A DNA stretch of 23,016 nt, taken from positions 1 to 23,016 of the forward strand of contig CAAGHY010000188.1 of the NCBI GenBank assembly GCA_900769735.1. Direction: 5' to 3'. The DNA is from Rikenellaceae bacterium (GTDB lineage: Bacteria; Bacteroidota; Bacteroidia; Bacteroidales; UBA932). A program made the translations under genes and the position numbers. This document shows, piece by piece, positions 13,769-21,270 of this stretch (within the stretch, counting starts at the first letter, position 1; the number at the start of each line of letters is the position of its first letter). The notes below the pieces were generated by a model. The model made no database searches. It saw only the letters and a list, made by a program, of their open reading frames with translations, and was not told where the DNA came from.

Positions 13769-14641
13769 ATGAATAAATTTGTTTGTATAATAACTGCAGC
13801 TCTTTTGGTTTGCTCCTGTACCCTTTATGATTCAATTACAAAAGGGGAAAAGGTTGCGCAGATTGGGAGAGCTGCGTTATATAAAACAGATTTGCAGAAA
13901 ATTATACCTAAAGGTATTGCCCCTCAAGACAGTGCTGCACTTGTGAGGCAGTATATAGATTCCTGGGCTATAAAGCAGCTGATGCTGCAGAAGGCGGAGG
14001 AGCAGTTGCCCAAAGGGGATAAGGATGTGGCACAACTATTGGAAGACTACCGTGTGCAGCTGTTGGTTTTCCGTTATGAAAACAAATTTGTGGAGGAGAG
14101 ACTTGATACAATTGTAAGGAAAAGTGAGAGGGAAGAATATTACAATGCCCATCAGGGCAGTTTTGTGGGAAGGAACGGGGTGTTTAAAGGAAGGCTGGTG
14201 AAGATGCAGAACAGTTCCCCGAATTTGCAGGTTATGAGAAAGCTTGCAAAAGGGAGGGATGCAGAAACTCTTGAAGAATTGGAGGAGCTTGCATACAATT
14301 CTGCATATAAATACAGTAATTACAATAACAATTGGGTTGATTTGGCTGTGGTTGCCAAAGAGGTTGGCATACCTGTTGCAGAGTTGCAGCAAGTTCTGCA
14401 GAAGCAGAAGGAGGTTGCTGAGGTGAAGGATACGGTTTATACAAATATTCTGCAGGTGCTTGAATATATCAAACCGGGAGAGGTTACCCCATTTGAGTAC
14501 AATAGCGAGAAAATAAAAGAGATCATTATAAGCAGAAGAAAGCAGGAACTGCTGTTGAATTTGCAGCGTGACATCCTGAATGATGCACTTAATAACAACA
14601 AACTAAAAATTATAGAGGAAAATGACAAGGTTACTGAGTAG
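13769..14641 (+). CDS. Parvulin/SurA-like lipoprotein, probably without isomerase activity
   Basis: A 290-residue predicted lipoprotein (lipobox VCSC, Cys17). The region after the signal resembles the N-terminal chaperone part of SurA/PrsA proteins: AQIGRAALYKTDLQKIIPKG, then a helix-rich segment with IDSWAIKQLMLQKAEEQLP (~48-66). The middle (REEYYNAHQGSFVGRNGVFKGRLVKM) and the C-terminal helix (EIIISRRKQELLLNLQRDIL) are laid out as in PpiC proteins, but the catalytic parvulin core, usually a HIL-type strand and GG-LG loop, is absent, so it is likely to be a chaperone-like or inactive member. The ATG at 13769 is preferred over TTG 13766. Its 3' end overlaps the start of the SurA-like gene by 20 bases (14622-14641), which suggests coupled translation and a shared role in outer-membrane protein folding. 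Confidence 0.8.
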   Translation: MNKFVCIITAALLVCSCTLYDSITKGEKVAQIGRAALYKTDLQKIIPKGIAPQDSAALVRQYIDSWAIKQLMLQKAEEQLPKGDKDVAQLLEDYRVQLLVFRYENKFVEERLDTIVRKSEREEYYNAHQGSFVGRNGVFKGRLVKMQNSSPNLQVMRKLAKGRDAETLEELEELAYNSAYKYSNYNNNWVDLAVVAKEVGIPVAELQQVLQKQKEVAEVKDTVYTNILQVLEYIKPGEVTPFEYNSEKIKEIIISRRKQELLLNLQRDILNDALNNNKLKIIEENDKVTE

Positions 14642-15986
14642 AGTTATAGTGGCGGTTCTATTGGTTATCCCTGTAACGCTTAGTGCGCAGAGATATGAAA
14701 ACGGATTGGCGGACAAGACAATTGCCTTGATTGGCAATGAGGCAATCTTCCTTTCACAGCTTGAGTCTGAAATTCAGATGATGGCGGCTCAAGGTATGGG
14801 TACAGACAGGAATACCAGATGTACAGTACTTGAAACAATGATGGAGAACAAGCTTTTCCTTACCCAGGCAAGGCTGGACAGTCTTGTAGTGGGAGAGGAT
14901 AATGTTGAACTTGATTTGCAGCAGAGGTTGAGCAATGTACTTACCCAGTTAGGCGGAGAGAAGGAGGCTGAGGAGTATTTCAAGAAACCTCTTCATAAGC
15001 TGAAGGATGAGTGGAGGGAGATGCTCAGGGAGCAGAGCCTTATCCAGCAGATGCAGCAGAATGTTATGAGGGATGCTGGTTCCGCGACACCTTTGGAAGT
15101 GGAGAAATTTTACAAGGAGTCTGATGAGAGTGATCTTCCAATTATTTCTACACAGTACAAATTGAGTCAGATAGTGATTTATCCCGACCAGAACAATGCC
15201 AAACTTGCAGCTAAGGAGAAACTTCTGGGATTCCGTGACAGAATTCTGAAAGGTGAGAGATTCAGTACGCTTGCAACTTTGTATTCTGAGGATCCTGGCA
15301 GCGCTATAAAGGGCGGCGAACTTGGTCTGGCATCAAAGAATATTTTCTGGCCACAGTTCTCAGATGCTGCAATGGCCCTTAAGGAAGGACAGATTTCACA
15401 AATTGTGGAGACCCCGGACGGATTGCATCTTATTCAGATGATAAAGAAGGAGGGGGAAATGTTCAATGCAAGACATATTCTCATTAAACCGAAATATACA
15501 TCAGAGGACCGTTCAAAGGCTTTTCATAAATTGGACAGTTTGAAGCGCATTATTTTGGCTGACAGTATAACTTTTGAGCTGGCTGCCAGAATTCATTCGC
15601 AGGATCCAAAGTCTGCACTTAGCGGTGGTCTGATGGCTGATGAGAATACCGGATCCACTTTATTTGAGAAGGATCTGCTTAAGCCTGCAGACTATGCAGT
15701 TATAAAAGGGATGAAAGAAGGGGATGTATCGGAGCCTATTGAGTCTGTTGACAATGAAGGCAGAAGTGGAAATACAATTTACAAGGTTTTGAGACTTGAG
15801 AAGATAGTTCCGTCGCATATTGCAACATATAAGGATGACTTTCTGGTGATACAGAATATTGCCAACAACAAGAGGCAGCTGGATGCCATTGATAATTTCA
15901 TTAAGGAGAAACAGAGCATAACATACATAAAGCTTGATGAGCTTTTCAAACAGTGTAATTTTGAACGTGAAGGCTGGATTAAGTAG
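14622..15986 (+). CDS. SurA-like periplasmic peptidyl-prolyl isomerase
   Basis: A 454-residue periplasmic folding factor for outer-membrane proteins. It has a signal peptide (MTRLLSRVIVAVLLVIPVTLSA, cleaved near LSA|QRY), a SurA-type N-terminal chaperone region (~25-150, ALIGNEAIFLSQLESEIQ and MMENKLFLTQARLDSL), and two parvulin domains. The first (~176-277) has YKLSQIVIYP, FSTLATLYSEDPGSAIKGGELGL and IVETPDGLHLIQM; the second (~281-390) has FNARHILIKP and SQDPKSALSGG. The second keeps the ARHIL strand and looks catalytically more typical than the first. Length and order match SurA. The start codon ATG 14622 overlaps the previous gene by 20 bases and the stop overlaps the next gene by about 50. 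It lies between a related lipoprotein and an OstA-like protein, which fits outer-membrane assembly. Confidence 0.92.
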   Translation: MTRLLSRVIVAVLLVIPVTLSAQRYENGLADKTIALIGNEAIFLSQLESEIQMMAAQGMGTDRNTRCTVLETMMENKLFLTQARLDSLVVGEDNVELDLQQRLSNVLTQLGGEKEAEEYFKKPLHKLKDEWREMLREQSLIQQMQQNVMRDAGSATPLEVEKFYKESDESDLPIISTQYKLSQIVIYPDQNNAKLAAKEKLLGFRDRILKGERFSTLATLYSEDPGSAIKGGELGLASKNIFWPQFSDAAMALKEGQISQIVETPDGLHLIQMIKKEGEMFNARHILIKPKYTSEDRSKAFHKLDSLKRIILADSITFELAARIHSQDPKSALSGGLMADENTGSTLFEKDLLKPADYAVIKGMKEGDVSEPIESVDNEGRSGNTIYKVLRLEKIVPSHIATYKDDFLVIQNIANNKRQLDAIDNFIKEKQSITYIKLDELFKQCNFEREGWIK

Positions 15987-17931
15987 GACATTCCTTATAA
16001 TTATTGGATTATTGCACTTTTCCTTTTTGGGCTTTGCCCAAAACAGGGAGAGTGCTGATTCTTTGGTACGCCTTGTTGAGGCTGTATCTGCACATCTTAT
16101 TGAGGAGGATGGAAACTCCTTCAGGAAGGTGATTGGTCCTGCCACATTTCTTCACAACAATACTTATCTCAAATGTGACACTGCCCTATGGAATGTAAAT
16201 ACCAATATCATCGATGCAATAGGGCACATAGAGATTCTTCAGGAAAATACCAGACTTACAAGTGACCGCATAGAGTATGTGGTTGCTGAGGATCTTGCAA
16301 AGTTCAGAGGCTCGTTGGTGGAGCTTATGGACAGAGATGGCAATGTGTTGAATACAAATTATCTGAATTATAATACCAGAGACAGTATTGCAACTTTTTT
16401 TAATGGAGCCTCCATGCGTGGAAAGGATGGAAACATAATAGAAAGCGTTAATGGAACATACAATTCGGCGGAAAAAAGGTTCTCATTTGAAGATAATGTG
16501 CAGATCTTTACAGATTCGGTTTTTATTGTGTCCAACAAAGTTGATTATCTTACCCAAACCGATGAAGTGGTTTTCAATGAAAACACTGTAGCCTGGAAAG
16601 ATGAGAATATGCTTTGTGCAAATTCCGGCAACTATAACCGTAAGTGGAACAGGTTTACATTTGACAAGGACGGCTATGTTATGACAAAAGAGCAGGAATT
16701 GTGGGCAGACCTGCTTATATATTACAGAGGGTCGGGAATAGCGGATCTGAATAACAATGCCCAGATACTTGATACGTTGAAGAAGGCAATATGCCTGGCA
16801 GACAGGATTGCATATCGTCCTAATATAAGGACAATAGAGCTCACTGCAAATCCTGCAGTTGGTCTTTATTCTGTTGAGGAAGGCATTTCGGATACATTGT
16901 TCCTTGCAGGTGATACCATAAGATATTATACAAAAATGCTGCACGAAGTTGATAGTGCTGCTGTAGCGATGGCTGCCGAAAGGGTTAGGCTCTCTGAGGT
17001 GGATCCTATAGCAATTCACGATGCAGAGAGGAAAGCTGCGCGTACAAAGAAGAAGGAACTCAAGGCGCCAGTTTCACTGGAGGATGGTAAATCGGCAAGT
17101 ATGTTGAAGGCTGTCTCTCCACTTCCGTCCGATTCTGTTAAAGTTGCTGCTGACAGTTCTGCATTGGCCGGAGATAATTTGCAAGGTAATGGAAATGATA
17201 CAACAGAGGTCAAGTTTGTTGATGTATACAGGAATGTGAGGTTTTACAGGAGTGATTTGCAGGGATTGTGTGACAGCTTGGTGTACAGCGGGTTGGATTC
17301 TATGGCAAGATTCTACAAGCGTCCGGTTATGTGGCAGGAGAATGTCAACCAGTTTTCGGCTGACAGTATACAGGGGGTAATCAAACAAGGGAAGTTAAGT
17401 AAGGTTGACCTTCTGTCAAATGCCTTCATTGCCACGCAGGAGGATACTCTGCATTATAATCAGATAAAGAGTCAGGAGATGGCAGCTTACTTCAAGGACG
17501 GTGAACTTTACAGGTTTGATGCTCTGGGTGGCGTTTCTGCAATCTTCTTTATGGCGGAGGATGGTGTCATCTCCCTTATGGACCAGGAGGAGTGCAAGAT
17601 GCTTACAGCAAGGATAAAGGATAACCAGATACAGCGTACACGTTCTATTGAAGATCTGAAACAGGATGTTTTCCCGGTTTTCGGGTTGCCTTTGGAAAAT
17701 CAGAGACTGAAAGGTTTTGAATGGAGAGGGGAAGAGCGTCCGAAGAGCAGGTTTGAAGTCACGGACAGGAAAATCAAGGCCAGCCGCAGGGTTGAAGTTA
17801 AGGGGAATGAGTTGCCGGAATTCAACTATACGCACCATTACTTCCCTGATATTATGCCGCCGGTTATGGATTACAGGCAACAGGTTTTGAACAAGATACA
17901 TAATGAATATGAAATGGAGGAGGCCCAGTAG
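15937..17931 (+). CDS. OstA-like outer-membrane/LPS-related protein
   Basis: A 664-residue exported protein of the OstA-like family of Bacteroidota, related to LptA and the LptD N-terminal domain, which bridge LPS across the periplasm. The N-terminal half repeats the OstA beta-jellyroll pattern: KVIGPATFLHNNTYLKCDTALWN, then IIDAIGHIEILQENTRLTSD and FRGSLVELMDRDGN (~55-130), continuing to ~300. A charged, Ala/Lys/Ser-rich linker (~349-425, including ERKAARTKKKELKAP) separates a second OstA-like stretch (VKFVDVYRNVRFYRSDLQ onwards). A signal peptide runs to GFA|QNR. ATG 15937 overlaps the SurA-like gene by 50 bases; GTG 15967 is an alternative that would give a shorter signal. No LptD beta-barrel is present. 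It ends the operon. Exact role in LPS transport is inferred from the family. Confidence 0.85.
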   Translation: MSFSNSVILNVKAGLSRTFLIIIGLLHFSFLGFAQNRESADSLVRLVEAVSAHLIEEDGNSFRKVIGPATFLHNNTYLKCDTALWNVNTNIIDAIGHIEILQENTRLTSDRIEYVVAEDLAKFRGSLVELMDRDGNVLNTNYLNYNTRDSIATFFNGASMRGKDGNIIESVNGTYNSAEKRFSFEDNVQIFTDSVFIVSNKVDYLTQTDEVVFNENTVAWKDENMLCANSGNYNRKWNRFTFDKDGYVMTKEQELWADLLIYYRGSGIADLNNNAQILDTLKKAICLADRIAYRPNIRTIELTANPAVGLYSVEEGISDTLFLAGDTIRYYTKMLHEVDSAAVAMAAERVRLSEVDPIAIHDAERKAARTKKKELKAPVSLEDGKSASMLKAVSPLPSDSVKVAADSSALAGDNLQGNGNDTTEVKFVDVYRNVRFYRSDLQGLCDSLVYSGLDSMARFYKRPVMWQENVNQFSADSIQGVIKQGKLSKVDLLSNAFIATQEDTLHYNQIKSQEMAAYFKDGELYRFDALGGVSAIFFMAEDGVISLMDQEECKMLTARIKDNQIQRTRSIEDLKQDVFPVFGLPLENQRLKGFEWRGEERPKSRFEVTDRKIKASRRVEVKGNELPEFNYTHHYFPDIMPPVMDYRQQVLNKIHNEYEMEEAQ

Positions 17932-17945
17932 CGGGTCTCCTTTTT
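17919..17945 (+). terminator. Terminator overlapping the end of the OstA-like gene
   Basis: Stem GGAGGCCC (17919-17926) pairs with GGGTCTCC (17933-17940), with one G-T wobble, followed by five T. The stop codon TAG (17929-17931) lies in the 6-nt loop, so the left arm is coding sequence. Confidence 0.8.
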
Positions 17946-18043
17946 AATTGGACAATCAGATACAATCTTTGCAGAAATTTAGGTGTGGTGTTAAAATTTT
18001 ATGCAAAAAGTGCATTTAAATTATATTGAGAGCAAAAAAGTAT

Positions 18044-18051
18044 TATATTTG
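18044..18051 (+). promoter_or_regulatory. -7 box of susC/susD
   Basis: TATATTTG is an exact TAnnTTTG match, about 70 bases before the susC ATG. No -33 element at the usual 19-21 spacing is convincing, which would fit a promoter that needs an activator. Confidence 0.65.
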
Positions 18052-18055
18052 TATA

Positions 18056-18073
18056 GTATACTCAGTTGTATAC
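18056..18073 (+). promoter_or_regulatory. Twin GTATAC palindromes at the susC transcription start
   Basis: GTATAC (18056-18061) and GTATAC (18068-18073) are separated by TCAGTT, centre to centre 12 bases, on top of the predicted transcription start. The pair could be an operator for a dimeric regulator or could fold as a 6-bp hairpin at the mRNA 5' end. It is not a known motif to me. Confidence 0.45.
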
Positions 18074-18121
18074 GCCCCAAAACACTTTAAAACACAATTA
18101 ACACACTTAAAAAATAATCTA

Positions 18122-21100
18122 ATGAAAAAAGTTATTCTATTTGTGCTTATGGCATTATGCTCTACTATGATGCTGGCACAAACAATTACTGTAAAAGGTA
18201 CGGTAATTGGCGCGGAAGACGGAATGCCGATTATTGGTGCCTATGTATTGCAACAGGGAACTAATAATGGTACATCAACAGATGTGGACGGTAACTACGT
18301 TATCAGTGTTCCATCAGATGCAACCCTTATTTTCTCATCTGTAGGTTTTACTACTTATCAGGTGGCAGTTAACGGTCGCGCACAGTTGGACGTTATGCTT
18401 AAGGCTGATGCTGTTATGTTGGATGACGTAATGGTTGTAGCTTATGGTACTGCTAAAAAAGGTACTTATACAGGTGCTGCGTCATTGGTGAAGGCAGATG
18501 CTATCAAGGACGTTCCTTCAGTTTCGTTTGAGAACGCATTGAACGGTAAAGTTGCAGGTTTGCAGATTACTTCATCATCAGGTCAGGCAGGTTCTGCTGC
18601 TGAGATCCGTATCCGTGGTATCGGTTCAATGAATGCTTCAAACGAGCCTTTGTACGTTATTGACGGTGTTCCTGTAACTTCAGGTGATGTTGGACAGTCA
18701 AGTTCATATACTTACTCTACAAACAACGTTATGAGTACTCTAAACCCAAGTGATATTGAGAGTATTACAGTATTGAAAGATGCTGCTGCTTCTTCACTTT
18801 ACGGTTCACGTGCTGCAAACGGTGTTGTAATGATTACAACAAAAAGAGGTAAAGTTGGTAAACCAACCGTATCTCTAAAAGCTTCTTGGGGCTTCACTCC
18901 TTCATTTGCAACTGACAACTACGAGGTAGGTGATGTATATGGTAACATGAGTTACTTGTACGAGGTATTCCACGATATCGGAGGTTCTGATGATGTTGCT
19001 AGAAATGCATACGCTCTAAAACAGTTGAACAACAGATTCGGTAAACACGGTTATACTATTTCATCTAACGGTACAGGCCGTTATGCTGAGATGGTTATTA
19101 CCGGAAAGACTGACGGTGTTGAGAACCGCGACGGTAAATTCTTTGATTGGGAGGATGCATTGCTTAAGACTGCTGTTTTCCAGACATATGACCTTTCTGT
19201 AAGTGGTGGTACTGAGAAAACTTCTTACTATTCTTCACTATCTTATACTCAAGATAAAGGTAGAGTTCAGGAGAATACATTCGGCCGTATTTCAGCTCGT
19301 ATTAACTTGAACCAGAAGATTGGTAATGTTGTAGAGTTTGCAACTAACATTAACATTGCACATACAGACAGAGCAGGTTTCAACGATACACGTAACCTTG
19401 GTTCAAACTACTATCTACAGACAAGAAACTTGTTGTGGGGTGTTTACTGGCCAACTGATTACAAAACTGGTAATCCTTGGACTGCACGTTATGGTTCATA
19501 CGCTTACAACCCTATTTACTACACTAACGAGTGGGACAACTCTGCTAAAACATTCAAAATGCAGGGTAGCGAGACTCTAACAGTTCATATCCTTCCTTCA
19601 CTAACAGCTAAGTCTATCTTCTCATACGACTATACAGATACTAAAGACCATATCTACTATAGTGCAAACCACTTCAATGGTTCTTCAGATAAAGGTAAAG
19701 TTCACGAGATGGCTACTAATACTTACAAACTTGTTTCTTCAACAACTTTGAACTATGTTCAGGACTTTGGTGAGAAACACAGCTTGAACGTATTGGCTGG
19801 TTTTGAGGCAGAGAAGAATGAGACTATGTTCCAGAGATCAACTGGTACAAACCTTCCAGTATCTGCTCTTCCAACAGTAGCAACTGCAGGTGTTCTTGAC
19901 GCTTCTGCTTACAGCTGGGGTAACTCAATGGTTTCAGTTCTTTCAAAAGCTGAGTACAACTATGACAGCAGATATTTTGTATCAGGTTCATTCAGACGTG
20001 ACGGTTCTTCAAGATTGAGTGAGGCTGCCCGTTGGGGTAACTTCTGGTCAGTAGCAGGTTCTTGGAAAATCAACAATGAGGCTTTCCTTAAAGATGTTGA
20101 GGCTATTTCTAACTTGCGTATCAGAGCTTCTTACGGTATCAATGGTACCCTTCCTTCAAACAACTACGGTTGGAGATCTTTGGCTTCATTCGGTAGCCCT
20201 TACAACCAGAATCCTGGTGGTTTGCTAAGTTCAGTAGCAGATGCTAACCTATCTTGGGAGACTTCTTACAACACTAACGTTGCAGTTGAGGCAGGTTTCT
20301 GGGATCAGAGATTGTATACTACAATTGAGTACTTCAACAGAGATTCTAAAGATTTGTTGCAGGACGTTCCAATTTCAACAGTTACTGGTTTCAGCTCAAC
20401 ACTTAAAAACGTTGGAGAGGTTAACAACCACGGTGTAGAGATTGAGTTGGGTGGTGACATTATCAGAAAGAAAGACTTTACTTGGGATGCTAGCATTACA
20501 GCTACTATGATGAAATCTAAGGTTACCAAACTATATGGTGGCCAGGATATCAGATGGTGGGATCCAACAGGTGGTGACTCAAGAGCCCAGTACATTTATA
20601 GAGAGGGTGAGAGTATGTTGGCATTGTTCGGTTATGAGTGGGCAGGAGTAGATCCTCAGACTGGTAAAAACTGGTACTACTCTAACAATAATAACAGTGA
20701 TGCTACATTGGATGGCAGAAACGTTGTTTATGATTATGATGATGCTTCAGAGGTTATTCTTGGTGATGTAACTCCAAAAGTATATGGTGGTGTTAATACA
20801 AGCATTTCTTGGAAAGGTTTGAGCGTTGGTTTGAACTTTATCTACAAGATTGGCGGTTACCTATATGACGGTGCACAGAAAGATATCAATGATGACGGTT
20901 ACTACTGGGAGAGAACAAGATCACAGTATGCAATTGATAATAGATGGAAACAGCCAGGTGATGTAACTTTGGTTGCACAGGTAAGAGGTACTGACCTTAC
21001 TGACGCAATGCAGGATTCTAACCGTATGATGTACGATGCAAGCTTCCTAAGACTAAAAACTGTATCTGTAGGTTATTCAATTCCTCAGAATATTGTTAAG

Positions 21101-21262
21101 AAAGCAGGCTTGAGCAGTGCTCGCGTTTACTTCAGTGGTACAAACCTACTTACTTGGGCTAATTACAAATTGGCAGATCCAGAGGTTAATGCTTATGGTA
21201 CAAGAGGTTGGGAGACCCCATATGGTAAGACTTACACATTTGGTCTAGAGCTATCATTCTAA
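18122..21262 (+). CDS. SusC/RagA-type TonB-dependent outer-membrane transporter
   Basis: Outer-membrane beta-barrel that imports an oligosaccharide or peptide, powered by TonB, with a SusD-like lid. The 1046-residue protein has a signal peptide (to about MLA|QTI, residue 19), a carboxypeptidase-D regulatory-like domain (~22-95, TVKGTVIGAEDGMPIIGA and STDVDGNYVISVPSDA), a TonB-box-like DDVMVVAYGT (~101-110), the plug (~115-245, with NGKVAGLQI, IRIRGIGSM, PLYVIDGVP, VLKDAAASSLYGSRAANGVV) and a long barrel ending in LELSF with the usual terminal aromatic. There is no N-terminal STN domain, so it should not signal to an anti-sigma factor. The ATG at 18122 is chosen; an in-frame TTG at 18026 would precede the promoter box. 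susD follows after 8 bases. CTA leucine codons are common (about 17), unlike in neighbouring housekeeping genes. Substrate unknown. Confidence 0.96.
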   Translation: MKKVILFVLMALCSTMMLAQTITVKGTVIGAEDGMPIIGAYVLQQGTNNGTSTDVDGNYVISVPSDATLIFSSVGFTTYQVAVNGRAQLDVMLKADAVMLDDVMVVAYGTAKKGTYTGAASLVKADAIKDVPSVSFENALNGKVAGLQITSSSGQAGSAAEIRIRGIGSMNASNEPLYVIDGVPVTSGDVGQSSSYTYSTNNVMSTLNPSDIESITVLKDAAASSLYGSRAANGVVMITTKRGKVGKPTVSLKASWGFTPSFATDNYEVGDVYGNMSYLYEVFHDIGGSDDVARNAYALKQLNNRFGKHGYTISSNGTGRYAEMVITGKTDGVENRDGKFFDWEDALLKTAVFQTYDLSVSGGTEKTSYYSSLSYTQDKGRVQENTFGRISARINLNQKIGNVVEFATNINIAHTDRAGFNDTRNLGSNYYLQTRNLLWGVYWPTDYKTGNPWTARYGSYAYNPIYYTNEWDNSAKTFKMQGSETLTVHILPSLTAKSIFSYDYTDTKDHIYYSANHFNGSSDKGKVHEMATNTYKLVSSTTLNYVQDFGEKHSLNVLAGFEAEKNETMFQRSTGTNLPVSALPTVATAGVLDASAYSWGNSMVSVLSKAEYNYDSRYFVSGSFRRDGSSRLSEAARWGNFWSVAGSWKINNEAFLKDVEAISNLRIRASYGINGTLPSNNYGWRSLASFGSPYNQNPGGLLSSVADANLSWETSYNTNVAVEAGFWDQRLYTTIEYFNRDSKDLLQDVPISTVTGFSSTLKNVGEVNNHGVEIELGGDIIRKKDFTWDASITATMMKSKVTKLYGGQDIRWWDPTGGDSRAQYIYREGESMLALFGYEWAGVDPQTGKNWYYSNNNNSDATLDGRNVVYDYDDASEVILGDVTPKVYGGVNTSISWKGLSVGLNFIYKIGGYLYDGAQKDINDDGYYWERTRSQYAIDNRWKQPGDVTLVAQVRGTDLTDAMQDSNRMMYDASFLRLKTVSVGYSIPQNIVKKAGLSSARVYFSGTNLLTWANYKLADPEVNAYGTRGWETPYGKTYTFGLELSF

Positions 21263-21270
21263 TTTAAAAA

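Noticed and set aside
16483..17019. A 178-codon minus-strand frame inside the OstA-like gene
   Set aside because: It is the antisense shadow of a gene with clear OstA pattern and signal peptide; the product resembles no family.
18026..18121. N-terminal extension of SusC starting from TTG at 18026
   Set aside because: It would begin before the -7 box, and the ATG at 18122 gives a normal signal peptide.
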